A stretch of 64,000 nt of DNA from contig JACKBT010000004.1 of assembly GCA_020634415.1 (NCBI GenBank), positions 1 to 64,000 of the forward strand. Direction: 5' to 3'. Positions 32,996-42,350 of this stretch are shown here, one piece after another. The position numbers and the translations under genes are program-made. Numbering within the stretch: the stretch's first letter is position 1; every line of letters begins with the position of its first letter. The notes under the pieces were generated by a model that was given only the letters and a program-made list of their open reading frames with translations, made no database searches and was not told where the DNA came from. This DNA comes from Ardenticatenaceae bacterium. Its GTDB lineage: Bacteria > Chloroflexota > Anaerolineae > Promineifilales > Promineifilaceae.

Positions 32996-34783
32996 TTACT
33001 TCACCAGATAAGGTGCGCCAGTGATGCTGATTTGCCAGACATAGGTGTCGTGGGCACCCGCACGATAGTTGGCCATTAAACGGCCGCCATAGAAAGGCGT
33101 ACAATCATCTGGGTTGGGATTGTTATAATCACAATTTTCCAGATCGCCGGGCACCGTGATCAGGTAGGGTGGATTGAGCCACTTGTTATTACAACTGGGA
33201 AAGCAGCGGCTGTTGGCCGGCACACCGTCCGGATCTGTCCCGCCATCGGCAAAGGTAAAAGACCAGTCCTCTTTGGCTATCGAATCAAAGAAGAAGGTGA
33301 TAGGGGCTTGTGTGCCAGAGTCGGGATCAAACAAACGGATAAAGAGCCTTTCCCCGGCATAGTTGGGGTTGATATAGACCAGGGGAATATCTACACGATT
33401 GCTGGTGTTGGAGTTCATGGGCAGCGTGCCAATGGCAAATACGGCCGCGCCGCGGGAATCATGCGCCCCCGGATTGTCGAGTACAGTGATGTTCCGCTCA
33501 TTGCCCTGGCTGGAAACGGAGCCAATGTAATCATTGGGGCCAGCCCATATCTCGTAGCCATTTTCCGAAGAGCCAGCGATGGTGGTTACATCCATATAAA
33601 TGTAACGGTTGCCTGTACCTTGTTCTACCAAGATTTGAGGCACATCGCCTGTGTTGGGGTCTAGCTTAATTTCAAAGTCGCCAAAATCGGCGGGTACGAC
33701 CTGATTACGGCCAAGTCCTGGTGGTGCTCCAGGGGAAACCCAGTACAAATCGGTATCATGAGGGGCAATGTTGTCTTTGCGCCCCGTGTAGGCAGCCAGG
33801 GGGATTTCTTGGATAGTACCATCATTGTTTTGTTTATAGTACCAAAGCTCATAGAGAGTGTTTGTGTTGTTGTTCACATTGTAACCACCATTGGCATCAC
33901 AACTGGGTGTGGGGCGGCGGTTTTCATCTACACGTCCAAACCAGAAAGGATTCAATTGATCTAACGTCACATCTGGCGGGTTAACCAGCGTGTCCTCGTC
34001 GGTGTCTATAATGCAGGGCTGCATACGATTGCTGTCTGGGCAGCTCTTGTTGGCAGTAGGCGACAGGCCATTGGAAGCCGCGTAGTTGGTGCGAATAACC
34101 GTGTAGCTGTTGGTGGCAGCATTCGAGGAGTCGGGATCAAATATCTCCACCCGCAAAACATCATCGGGATAGTTAGAAGGCACAAGAATGCGGTAGCGAT
34201 AGGTGTATGTACCCGCTGGGGAGCCAGGGGGACGGAAGGTGCTGTTGAAGGGCGAGTAGGGGTCGCCCATGCTGGTGCAGGCACTGGGGCCGAAAAGGGC
34301 CTGATTGGAGGTGCTTAATTTACCTGTTTCAACTCTGGCGCCTGCGTAGATGTCGGTGAGGGGGAAGAAGGCGGCGGTGGCCGACTTTCTTAAGGATACT
34401 TCATCCCAACCAATGACTCTTAAAAAGAACAAGTCTACTCGCCAGGTGACGGTGACGGCATAAGCTGTTTCCTGGATAACGGTCAGGTAGGTCTGGCTTT
34501 CCATCGTGGTGGCGACTGTATCGGTGATGGGGATGTTGTTGGAGCTGAGGAACCGCTCGGCTTTTTCATCAGCTACGCTTATGTCACCCCCCATGAGTTC
34601 GACGACACCGGCCAGGGCTGCCGCATCTACGCCAGCTTGCAGTTGGGAGTTTTTGGCAAAGACGAAGCCAACGTCTACGGCAATGCCGACGAAGGCGAGC
34701 AGCCCGATCATGGCGGCGGCAATAAGAACCAGACTTTGCCCTCGTTCTGAAAATAGTTGGCGGGAAAAGAATTTATGTCGCAT
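32996..34783 (-). CDS. TadG-like surface protein (Flp pilus-assembly TadE/G-like N-terminus)
   Basis: 595 residues. The N-terminus has RGQSLVLIAAAMIGLLAFVGIAVDVGFVFAKNSQLQAGVDAAALAG, i.e. the putative Flp-pilus TadE/G-like domain: Gly-Gln cleavage-like site, one helix and the QLQxxxDAAALAG amphipathic segment (shown here in pieces of the same helix, residues 14-60). The +5 position is Leu, not Glu, as is usual for TadG. The large ectodomain is rich in Asn, Asp, Pro and Tyr and shows a recurring pattern of beta strands (YRYRILVPSNYP, VRVEIFDPDS and FIRLFDPDSG), which suggests two related beta domains. It ends TYVWQISITGAPYLVK. Likely a minor pseudopilin with an adhesive or structural ectodomain. 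ATG at 34783 with AAAGGTAAC. Confidence 0.8.
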   Translation of the reverse strand: MRHKFFSRQLFSERGQSLVLIAAAMIGLLAFVGIAVDVGFVFAKNSQLQAGVDAAALAGVVELMGGDISVADEKAERFLSSNNIPITDTVATTMESQTYLTVIQETAYAVTVTWRVDLFFLRVIGWDEVSLRKSATAAFFPLTDIYAGARVETGKLSTSNQALFGPSACTSMGDPYSPFNSTFRPPGSPAGTYTYRYRILVPSNYPDDVLRVEIFDPDSSNAATNSYTVIRTNYAASNGLSPTANKSCPDSNRMQPCIIDTDEDTLVNPPDVTLDQLNPFWFGRVDENRRPTPSCDANGGYNVNNNTNTLYELWYYKQNNDGTIQEIPLAAYTGRKDNIAPHDTDLYWVSPGAPPGLGRNQVVPADFGDFEIKLDPNTGDVPQILVEQGTGNRYIYMDVTTIAGSSENGYEIWAGPNDYIGSVSSQGNERNITVLDNPGAHDSRGAAVFAIGTLPMNSNTSNRVDIPLVYINPNYAGERLFIRLFDPDSGTQAPITFFFDSIAKEDWSFTFADGGTDPDGVPANSRCFPSCNNKWLNPPYLITVPGDLENCDYNNPNPDDCTPFYGGRLMANYRAGAHDTYVWQISITGAPYLVK

Positions 34784-34836
34784 AGCGTTACCTTTACAGA
34801 ATGTAACGGCCGTTGTGAAGACGGCCGTTCACATCA

Positions 34837-36144
34837 TTAAGACTGTCCACAAGAAGTATCCCAGCGGATAAACTCAGCCAAAATCCAAGAAGAACCACTA
34901 CCTTGACTCAAGTTATGACCCAAAAGCCGAAATACCGCAAAACCCTTCAACTTGAAATATTCATTCCCCTGATTCGTATGGGGAGAAGGTGGGTTAGAAC
35001 CAGGATCATAGCCCCACACAATCAGGCGGAGATAACGATTTTTCGTGATGTGGTCATTGATCGTGCTTCGTACCCCATTGGAATTCACCGAGCCAGTCTC
35101 CACAGTGACCCAATCACCAATATTCATCCCCAAGTCAGAGGTATCTAAAGGATTGACATAGCCACGCACCACATGATTGTAGAGAGGCGTAGCCTGCTGC
35201 CCGCCATCCCCATGATTCGCATAATCTCGCGCATTGCCAGGCCAGTCCAGGCTGTCGGCCAGGGTGTTGCTGCTGGCGTTAATGCCGTTGTTCCAAACCA
35301 GCCAGCCAAAACTACCCGATCCCGTTCCATTTTGTACCTTATAGATATACCCTTCATGGGCATCCTCCAGAGGAATATCGGGCACATTACGATAAAACTG
35401 AGTATAGGTAGGCTTTGGGCTGCTAGAATGGAAATCATTTGGCGCCGGGAAGGGGTTGGGATTGTTGTTAGGCAGTTGTGATAGCGGCGGGTATACGGAA
35501 CGAATACCTTCCTCTACAGCAATGGGGAAACCATCACAGCCGCCCGTCTCATCAAACTCTGTGCTAAACACACGCATCACATTCAAACCCTTTACCGAAT
35601 TAAAACCGATGAGGGCGGGAATAGCCTGCAAGCCCAGAATAGACTCAATATCGTGAACCAGATACGTACCCACAAACTCCAAACCAGCCGCCTTTGAAGC
35701 ATCACCCAGTTGTAACTCTGAGACTACTTCTTGCTTGATCTCATCTTCATCAACATCCGTGTATGCTTTGGTGTGGCCGATGCCATAAACATGGGTGAAC
35801 TCCCACTCTTCGCAGCATTGCCCGCCGCCATTCCCATTTTGGTTGGCAGGGGTCAGTTTGCCTCGAATGGACCACATATCCCATACGCCCTCGCTCAAGT
35901 CCAACGTTGCGGTCACAGAGTTGAGGGCGATAATCGGAATAGCCTCATCGTCACCTCCTTGTGAAGAGTAGCGGGTGCTGGCGCGGGCGGCATTGCTCAC
36001 GCGGTTTTGGGTGATGGCTAAATGGCTAACTTCCACAACCCCGGCCAGGATGATTAAAAAGATAGGGAAGAAGAGGGCTACCTCTACTAAGCTTTGGCCT
36101 CTCTCCTGCCTGTTTAAGATGTGTGATGTGACTCGTTGTATCAT
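34837..36144 (-). CDS. TadE-like pseudopilin with extended ectodomain
   Basis: 435 residues. The N-terminus reads NRQERG/QSLVEVALFF: Gly16 before Gln17 and Glu21 at +5, then a hydrophobic helix (22-42) and SNAARASTRYSSQGGDDE, the TadE family signature. TadE proteins are minor pseudopilins processed by the prepilin peptidase. Normal members are 150-200 residues; this one carries about 270 extra residues ending in a beta-rich segment (RYLRLIVWGYDPGSNPP, YFKLKGFAVFRLLG). It is flanked by further pilin-like genes on the same strand (gaps 53 and 96 bases), so it is part of one surface-structure operon. ATG at 36144 with AGGAGAT. Confidence 0.82.
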   Translation of the reverse strand: MIQRVTSHILNRQERGQSLVEVALFFPIFLIILAGVVEVSHLAITQNRVSNAARASTRYSSQGGDDEAIPIIALNSVTATLDLSEGVWDMWSIRGKLTPANQNGNGGGQCCEEWEFTHVYGIGHTKAYTDVDEDEIKQEVVSELQLGDASKAAGLEFVGTYLVHDIESILGLQAIPALIGFNSVKGLNVMRVFSTEFDETGGCDGFPIAVEEGIRSVYPPLSQLPNNNPNPFPAPNDFHSSSPKPTYTQFYRNVPDIPLEDAHEGYIYKVQNGTGSGSFGWLVWNNGINASSNTLADSLDWPGNARDYANHGDGGQQATPLYNHVVRGYVNPLDTSDLGMNIGDWVTVETGSVNSNGVRSTINDHITKNRYLRLIVWGYDPGSNPPSPHTNQGNEYFKLKGFAVFRLLGHNLSQGSGSSWILAEFIRWDTSCGQS

Positions 36145-36240
36145 TGTTTCATCTCCTAAATACTTTACTTCTACAGACTCCTTTACTCATCTAGTAAATC
36201 GGCCAGGTACACGAACTCATACTTATACATTTGTTGATCG

Positions 36241-36909
36241 TTAATCACTTATCGGCCCTTCTACAACTTCACCTGAGGTTGCATCAATGCGCATGGTCAG
36301 TGAATGAAGGGTTTGTTCACTAAAGGAAGATATAAACCATTCCATGCGCCCTGCTTCATTGCTGGTTGAAAGTCTCATGGTTAAGGTGGTGACACCATTA
36401 CTAAGCATAAAATCTTCACCACCTTGATTCAGGAACTGGGTAATTACCTCGTCACTGTCTAGCTGCCAACCACTGGCCGACAAAACCGGTGCAGTGGTTT
36501 GGTAGGAGGCCGTACTCAAGAGGGTGGCCACATTTTCTACCACAGAGACTAACGCACTGCTGCCTGTTTGGGGTGAGTAGAAGGTAAAGCTCCAAGTTGT
36601 TTCACCTTTCAATAAATCCTGCGGTTTTGTGCCTTGCGGCCAGGTCGCATCTGCGTTCAGCAGGGCGGCATCGCCCTGCCAGGTGGCGGCAACACTCTGG
36701 GCGGCGGCAAAGGCTACCTTAGCCGTTTGCCCCGCAAAGACGGATGTGGGGGCAATGTCGTTGGCTCTGGCAGAAATGACAGTCGCCGAACTGGCTGGCC
36801 CGGTTGGGTTATTACGGTTGGGTCGCAGCCAAAGCATCGCTGAAAAAACGGCGACGACAATCAGCAAGATAACCAAAATGATGCCTAAACTCCACTCTAA
36901 CCTGTTCAT
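36241..36909 (-). CDS. Hypothetical single-pass membrane protein
   Basis: 222 residues. A short N-terminus (MNRLEWS), one helix at about 7-29 and LRPNRNN form a type II anchor. The ectodomain of about 190 residues begins with SSATVISARANDIAPTS and holds regular alternating strands ending in HSLTMRIDATSGEVVEGPIS, which resembles the last strands of a PepSY-like module. I do not recognise a family. It lies between the TadE-like gene and the sialidase-like gene, same strand, with 85-96-base gaps, and is likely cotranscribed. A role in assembly or quality control of the surface structure is a guess from position only. Confidence 0.6.
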   Translation of the reverse strand: MNRLEWSLGIILVILLIVVAVFSAMLWLRPNRNNPTGPASSATVISARANDIAPTSVFAGQTAKVAFAAAQSVAATWQGDAALLNADATWPQGTKPQDLLKGETTWSFTFYSPQTGSSALVSVVENVATLLSTASYQTTAPVLSASGWQLDSDEVITQFLNQGGEDFMLSNGVTTLTMRLSTSNEAGRMEWFISSFSEQTLHSLTMRIDATSGEVVEGPISD

Positions 36910-36994
36910 GTAGGTTCTTTTAAGGAGGCTCGAAGCGTTTGCCCAAAGTGACTAGAAGGTAGAACGTTTCGAGCCTGAATAACTAAAATGGTGA

Positions 36995-38344
36995 TTATCG
37001 GGCTACCACTGGCAGATAAAGATTGAAGGGCGGTGGTGTGCCGCGCCGATAAAATATTTGCCGGGTTGAGCCATCATCTCCTGTCTGTTCATAGACGATA
37101 TGTACATGGTCGTCTGTAGCCACCAGGCTGGTGTGCAGGGATTGGTTTTGGGAGGAGGTGACCCCATCACGGCCGTTTGCCGCCCAGGCATCACAACTGT
37201 TTACACCCAAAAGAATTTCATTCTCCTCCAGCGTATCATCAATCCCATGAAAATAAACATGCGTACAGCCCCGAATCTTTAGGATGTCAGAAACGATGTA
37301 TTTAGGTGAATTGTCATTGACACTCACAACCTCACCCGAAATACTCACATCATCAGTCCAATTAGAACTGCTTTGACAAGAGTTGTAGCAGGTTGCATAG
37401 TGAACCCATTGAGAATCATTTAAGTCTTCATCTTCCCAAAAGGTGGTAAAGGCCACATGGACACGGTTGCCATCCGTCAGAATGACCATGCGCCGTGCTG
37501 ACCGGCTGTCGGCGGGAAACGGGCCGCTTGCTTCACTCACATCCCCGACGCGCACCGGCGTAGACCAATTGATAGATGAGCCAGCCACTGTCCCCTTAGT
37601 GTAATAGATGAAAGAACCTGTTTGGGGGTGAACACTATCCGTCTGCTCCCAGGCCACATGTAAATTGCCATTGTCATCCACGTCTACATCGGCAAAAAGG
37701 GCTTCAACATTATCTGGCGAGATCGCATTTTCACTCGACCAGGTATTACCGCCGTCAGTGGAGCGTCTGTGCCAAACTTGCGTCAAGCCAAAATCGGCCG
37801 CTGTCCAAATCAGGTCTAGTGTGTTGCTGCCACTAGCCACAATTTGTGGGCTAGAAGCTTGAACGATGGCATTGTAGATGGGTGTGGGAGAGTTGTTGCC
37901 CCAATTCCCTTCCTTAGAATACATGATCGTATTGTTTGCCTCGACCCAGACCGCATGACCCACATTGTTGGCATCTATTTCTATGTTTACCTCTAAAGAG
38001 TTAAATGCCTCGCCTAAGCTGGTATGAATGGGCGCAGGCGAAGACCAGCTTTGCCCGCCATTGGTGGAGCGGCTAAAGTAAGGGTCTTTGTCGTTGCCAC
38101 TGCCCATTTTGCGATTGTAGACAATGATAAGTTTGTTGCCATTGGAACCAGCGGCTATATACGGCCGATCGTTCACATTCGGGTTGGCCGTGTCCGATAT
38201 CAGCACAGGCGAAGAGACATCCCAATCCGGCGCGTGGGGTATATCCCGCACCACAACATCCGCATCAGCTCGACCTGACAGGTAAACGGTCAGGCCCAAG
38301 AGCACAACAAGGGGCAGAAATCTTTTCAGGTTAGACTGTATCAT
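36995..38344 (-). CDS. Secreted sialidase-like beta-propeller protein with Asp-box repeats
   Basis: 449 residues from the ATG at 38344. That ATG overlaps the stop of the upstream TadE-like gene by four bases (ATGA), which predicts translational coupling. An upstream TTG in frame is rejected because AGGGAGC favours the ATG. Signal peptide at 1-29. Asp-box (BNR) motifs RSTNGGQSWSSP and RSTDGGNTWSS mark a six-bladed sialidase-type propeller, with further blade-like repeats (NLHVAWEQTD, RVHVAFTTFW, HVHIVYEQTG). Sialidase catalytic residues (Arg triad, Tyr, Glu) could not be confirmed, so binding rather than hydrolysis is possible. The C-terminus is FNLYLPVVAR, the same kind of tail as on the cytochrome. 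Confidence 0.82.
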   Translation of the reverse strand: MIQSNLKRFLPLVVLLGLTVYLSGRADADVVVRDIPHAPDWDVSSPVLISDTANPNVNDRPYIAAGSNGNKLIIVYNRKMGSGNDKDPYFSRSTNGGQSWSSPAPIHTSLGEAFNSLEVNIEIDANNVGHAVWVEANNTIMYSKEGNWGNNSPTPIYNAIVQASSPQIVASGSNTLDLIWTAADFGLTQVWHRRSTDGGNTWSSENAISPDNVEALFADVDVDDNGNLHVAWEQTDSVHPQTGSFIYYTKGTVAGSSINWSTPVRVGDVSEASGPFPADSRSARRMVILTDGNRVHVAFTTFWEDEDLNDSQWVHYATCYNSCQSSSNWTDDVSISGEVVSVNDNSPKYIVSDILKIRGCTHVYFHGIDDTLEENEILLGVNSCDAWAANGRDGVTSSQNQSLHTSLVATDDHVHIVYEQTGDDGSTRQIFYRRGTPPPFNLYLPVVAR

Positions 38345-40452
38345 GGACAAGCTCCCTGCAACATAAAGATATTAACCAATGGATCGGGTGGCGTAATGCC
38401 CGTGCGATTACCAAAGAAAAATGCACCATCTAATTCATAACAAGATGTCACCGTGTAGGTGCCCGCAGGAACATTTGTGAACTGATAGAAACCATTATTA
38501 TCTGTATACATCGAAGCGATGGGGTTTGATGAACCATTAATCAAGGTCACCAAGGCGCGATAAGCAGGCACCCAGTTTGTGATACGCACCCGAACAATAC
38601 CGCTAATGGTATCAATATCATTACCACCCGGTGTCGGTGAAGGAGTGGGTGTGTTGGCAGGAGTGACATAATCCACTGTTAATGGTGCTGAGATATTGTT
38701 TGTTTCAATGTCTTCATTGACTTGCAGCACCGAATCTACCATACCCTGTATCACATGGTTTTCGGGTGAATTGGTAAACCCTAAGGGTGAGGTAATCGTC
38801 ACCACCCGCGTGGACTGCCCTGGCATATTACTAATCGCTGTAAAACCATCACTCATACTGAGAGGAATGCTAATGGTTCCCGGCGGAACGGGAATGGGAG
38901 TCATCGCAGGGTCAATAAAGAGGTCTACGAAGAACAGTTGGGCAATATCAACATCACCCGTGTTGCTGATGGTGAAGCTGAATTGAACGGGCTGATAGGC
39001 CACAATGGGAGGCGTGCTTACCAACACCGGCGGGCCTACGATCAACAAGTCTTCGGGCGCGGGGGTTGGTGTATTGGTGGGGCCAGGTGTGGGCGTGGGC
39101 ACTGTGGGACAGGGAGCCGTGAGCGGCTTGCTGATCACACTGCCGGGGTATGGCTGACTGCTGGAAGCAGCCTTCACGACGTAGGTGTTGCCATCAACCA
39201 CACTGCGCGTCCAACTGACAGAAAAAGTACCGCCGCTGGTGGACACAGATTGGATGAAGGTATCAGAACCTGTAACTGGATCATACCAGTAGAGGAAGAC
39301 GGTGGGATCAGACCAGTTGCCACCTACCACATTAAAGGTTGCGCTGGGTGCATTACCACAGGTGGGCAAAAGTTGGATGAATGGCCCGGTTGGGGTGGCT
39401 GTGGGTGATGGTGTGGGCGTATAGGTGGGTGTAGAGGTGGGGGCCGGTGAGGGTGTCAAGCTGGGTGTGGGGGTAGATGTACCCAATTGAACGATTTTGG
39501 TGTCGAAAGAACCATTGTCCAGGTTTTCGGCCATGATGACATGCCCACCCACCAACGGAGGATTGAGTGTGTTGGGGGCGGAGAAGTCGGCAAAGCCATC
39601 ACAAGCATGGTTGGGGACAGCGATGAAGATGTCTGTGCCTAACTGAGCGCCTGTGGTCAGGTCAACAATGCGTACCGTATCGCCAGCATCACCAGTCACA
39701 AAGACGGATGTCCAACCTTCGACGGCATCTCCTTCAAATTTGATAGGGCAGATATCGGGCGTTGCGGTGGGGGTATTGGTGGATGATGGTGTGGATGTAG
39801 GTGTGGCCCCCGGTGTGTTGGTGGGTGTGCTGGTGGGTGTATTGGTGGGTGAGGGGGTGACACCGGCGGTAGGTAGTGGTGGTAAAGGCGGTGGCAGCCC
39901 CTGCCCTTGTTGCCCAGCGTTGGTCTGTTGGCCGAAGTTCTCGTTGTTCATAGTGACTTGACCAAAGACAGGGATGGAGGGGACGATGGGCCGGAGAAGG
40001 GGGGTAAGAATGGGCACGCGGCGCATGATGCGGACGGTGACGGGCCGACCCGGTGCGCCGGCGAAATTTGACCAATATTCGGTGCCGTTACTGGCGGCTC
40101 CCCAGACTTCTATGAGGTAATAGTTGTCGTCTTCAAAGATTCCTGAAGTTTCGTTGAGGTTTAAGCCAGACATGGCCGTATGGGTGCGGCTGATGACGGA
40201 AGCGACTCGTAAAAAGTCACCTCCTGGCGTGCACAGGTAGTCGTATTTGGGCAGGCTTTGGACAGCGCAGGTGGGATCGAATTGCCCGGTGATGGCGTAG
40301 CGGACACCTTCTCTGGCGGCTGACTGGATGGTAATCCAGTTCCATAGAATGTGGCTGGCTTCTATAATGATGAAGATGATCATGAGCAGCACGGTGGCAA
40401 TGAGGGCGAATTCAACGAGTGCTTGACCTTGTGTTTGTTTTGTTTGTCTCAT
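38341..40452 (-). CDS. TadE-like pseudopilin fused to adhesin-type domains (703 residues)
   Basis: N-terminus QG/QALVEFALIATVLLMIIF (Gly9 before Gln10, Glu14 at +5), helix at 15-37, then WNWITIQSAAREGVRYA, the TadE signature. A Pro/Thr linker (about 200-245) leads to a beta domain, another Thr/Pro linker, a domain with PFIQLLPTCGNAPS and FLYWYDPVTGSDTF, a CARDB-like domain (APEDLLIVGPPVLVSTPP, FSFTISNTGDVDIAQ), and a final Cna-B/SdrD-like domain (YTDNNGFYQFTNVPAGTYTVT). The last three parts recur in the protein at 45218. This is an elongated tip or stalk pseudopilin. The stop overlaps the sialidase-like ATG. The leader of 266 bases separates it from the divergent regulator gene. Confidence 0.82.
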   Translation of the reverse strand: MRQTKQTQGQALVEFALIATVLLMIIFIIIEASHILWNWITIQSAAREGVRYAITGQFDPTCAVQSLPKYDYLCTPGGDFLRVASVISRTHTAMSGLNLNETSGIFEDDNYYLIEVWGAASNGTEYWSNFAGAPGRPVTVRIMRRVPILTPLLRPIVPSIPVFGQVTMNNENFGQQTNAGQQGQGLPPPLPPLPTAGVTPSPTNTPTSTPTNTPGATPTSTPSSTNTPTATPDICPIKFEGDAVEGWTSVFVTGDAGDTVRIVDLTTGAQLGTDIFIAVPNHACDGFADFSAPNTLNPPLVGGHVIMAENLDNGSFDTKIVQLGTSTPTPSLTPSPAPTSTPTYTPTPSPTATPTGPFIQLLPTCGNAPSATFNVVGGNWSDPTVFLYWYDPVTGSDTFIQSVSTSGGTFSVSWTRSVVDGNTYVVKAASSSQPYPGSVISKPLTAPCPTVPTPTPGPTNTPTPAPEDLLIVGPPVLVSTPPIVAYQPVQFSFTISNTGDVDIAQLFFVDLFIDPAMTPIPVPPGTISIPLSMSDGFTAISNMPGQSTRVVTITSPLGFTNSPENHVIQGMVDSVLQVNEDIETNNISAPLTVDYVTPANTPTPSPTPGGNDIDTISGIVRVRITNWVPAYRALVTLINGSSNPIASMYTDNNGFYQFTNVPAGTYTVTSCYELDGAFFFGNRTGITPPDPLVNIFMLQGACP

Positions 40453-40616
40453 GGTCTGTCCGTTTGTCCTAAATTAGAGAGTTGTTGTTTGAATAATTTG
40501 TATAAATTCAAGTGAAAAATTATAACATTACAGCAATCTAAGTTTAGTTGTTTAGCGAATATTTCCTACTTCTGCATAAAGATGCTAAAACTATTGTTAT
40601 GTGAATGATAACAGGT

Positions 40617-40626
40617 AACGGCCGTT
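40617..40626. repeat. Representative of the iterated palindrome AACGGCCGTT
   Basis: A perfect 10-base palindrome in non-coding DNA between two divergent genes. The same word or its ACGGCCGT core occurs throughout the window, e.g. 2571, 3266, 3697, 4059, 12963, 19846, 21022, 22821, 25125, 26680, 42781, 44911, 48185, 50494, 52406 and 60997 (core starts). Left of most copies the plus strand is G/T-rich, right of them C/A-rich. Confidence 0.9.
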
Positions 40627-40721
40627 TCCGGCCTTTTCATCCATTGCTGTTATCATACCAGTGCAATGCCAATCAAGTGTTGATCTGGCGTTGATCGAGC
40701 GTTTATTTTGGATTTGGCGTG

Positions 40722-42350
40722 ATGACAAAAGTACTAAAATTGGCTCTGTTGGGCCGTTTGCAGCTTAGTTGGAACGAACAGCCAATCAGTGATCTGGTAT
40801 CGGCAAAGGCCCAGGCACTGCTCTGTTACCTGGCGGTGACAGGGCAGGCGCATTCGCGGCAGGCGTTGGCGGGACTGCTGTGGGGCGAACTGCCAGAGGC
40901 GGATGCGCGACGGAATTTGCGCGGCGTGATTATGAAGCTGCGCCAGTTTGTGGAGCCGAATCTGACGATTACTAACCAGACATTGGCTTTTGACCGCAGC
41001 AGTGCCTATTGGTTGGACGTGGAGCATTTGCATGAGGCGGTGGCCCAGGCGAAAACGGCCGAAACTGGGCGGCTGCGCCAGGTGATGGGGCTGTATCGGG
41101 GGGAGTTTATGGCTGATTTTCAGGTGGGGTATGCCCCGGCGTTTGAGGATTGGCTGGCCTGGCAGCGGACGCATTTGCAGGAGATGGCGCTGACGGGATA
41201 CGGCCGTTTAGCCCAACTTTACGCTGATGAAGGACAGTATCAACTGGGTATTGACCAACTGCGGCGGCTGTTGCAGATTGATGCCGTGCGTGAAGAGGCG
41301 CACAGGCAGTTGATGCAGTTGTTGGCCCTCAATGGGCAGCGGGCGTTGGCCCTGACGCAGTATGATTTGTGCCGCGATGTGCTGCAAAGTGAGTTGGGGG
41401 TGGAGCCGAGCTGGGAAACGGCCGATCTGGCTGAGCGTATTCGGAGTGGGGGGGGGAAAAGAGAGGAGAGAGGAGAGAGGAGAGAGGAGAGGGGAGAGGG
41501 GAGAGAGGAAGAGCCGCCGGTGTTTATGGCGGGGCCGCCTATTTTGTATCCGGCGCGGTTTTTTGGACGGCAGCGGGAGGTGGCGCGTTTGTTTAATTTG
41601 TTGAAGAGACGGCCGTTACAAAATGGAGCCATCATCGGGCCACGACGCAGCGGCAAGACCTCTCTGCTGCATTATCTTAAAACCATCACCACGGCCCTGC
41701 CTGGGCAACTGCGGCCGGAACAGCGGCAAGATTGGCTGGCCCAGCCGCAGGCGTATGGCTGGGTGTTTGTGGATTTTCAGGATCACCGGTTGGGTGAGTT
41801 GGCGAATTTGCTGCCTTATTTGTTGGAGCAGATGGGCTTGCCTGTGCCGGAACCTTGTCGTTTGGATGATTTTTTGGATGTGGTGAGCGGCCAGTTGCAG
41901 CGGCCAACGGTGGTGTTATTTGATGAGATGGAAGTGGCTTTGCAGCGGTATCCTGAATTGGATGATGCTTTTTGGGAGAGTTTGCGCTCGCTGGCGACGA
42001 ATCAGGTGCAGGGTAATCTGGCCTTTATTTTGTCGTCGGCGGAACGGCCGTATGATCTGGCCCAACATAGTGGGTATGGCTCGCCTTTTTTCAACATTTT
42101 TGGCTATATGGCAACCTTGGGGCCACTGACCGAGGCCGAAGCGCGGGAGTTGATTGCCAGTTCGCCGCTGCCTTTTACGCCGGAAGATGGGGAATGGATG
42201 TTGGCCGAAAGCGGCCGTTGGCCGATTCTGCTGCAAATCCTTTGCCGGGAAGGGCTGCTGGCCAGGGAAGAGGGCGAAACGGGTGATGGCTGGCGTGAAG
42301 ATGCCCTGCGCCAGATGTCGCCTTTTAGCAGGTTGCTGCATGAGACATGA
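40722..42350 (+). CDS. SARP/BTAD transcriptional regulator fused to an AAA/STAND-type ATPase
   Basis: 542 residues from the ATG at 40722. An N-terminal winged helix (LALLGRLQLSWNEQP, LVSAKAQALLCYLAV, LLWGELPEADARRNLR) precedes a bacterial transcriptional activator domain at about 97-240 (GEFMADFQVGYAPAFEDWLAWQR, as separate helices). A low-complexity linker at 243-264 is a translated GAGAGG array. The ATPase domain has P-loop GPRRSGKT (306-313) and Walker B VVLFDEME. Regulators of this kind (AfsR/DnrI type) activate transcription under control of nucleotide state. The next gene overlaps its end by 11 bases, so a membrane ATPase is its partner. It sits between two blocks of surface-protein genes, its likely targets. 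Confidence 0.87.
   Translation: MTKVLKLALLGRLQLSWNEQPISDLVSAKAQALLCYLAVTGQAHSRQALAGLLWGELPEADARRNLRGVIMKLRQFVEPNLTITNQTLAFDRSSAYWLDVEHLHEAVAQAKTAETGRLRQVMGLYRGEFMADFQVGYAPAFEDWLAWQRTHLQEMALTGYGRLAQLYADEGQYQLGIDQLRRLLQIDAVREEAHRQLMQLLALNGQRALALTQYDLCRDVLQSELGVEPSWETADLAERIRSGGGKREERGERREERGEGREEEPPVFMAGPPILYPARFFGRQREVARLFNLLKRRPLQNGAIIGPRRSGKTSLLHYLKTITTALPGQLRPEQRQDWLAQPQAYGWVFVDFQDHRLGELANLLPYLLEQMGLPVPEPCRLDDFLDVVSGQLQRPTVVLFDEMEVALQRYPELDDAFWESLRSLATNQVQGNLAFILSSAERPYDLAQHSGYGSPFFNIFGYMATLGPLTEAEARELIASSPLPFTPEDGEWMLAESGRWPILLQILCREGLLAREEGETGDGWREDALRQMSPFSRLLHET
41461..41509. repeat. GAGAGGAGA tandem array in the regulator gene
   Basis: 49 bases of purine-only tandem units encoding a Glu/Arg linker. 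Related in style to the arrays at 20419 and 24261. Confidence 0.8.

Noticed and set aside
36927..36975. Eight-base inverted repeat GGCTCGAA between the 222-residue gene and the sialidase-like gene
   Set aside because: Arms are short and the loop is long (33 bases), without a T-run. Not strong enough to call a terminator.
40519..40524. TATAAT on the minus strand upstream of the TadE-adhesin gene
   Set aside because: No acceptable -35 element at 16-18 bases. It may be a promoter but cannot be supported from sequence alone.
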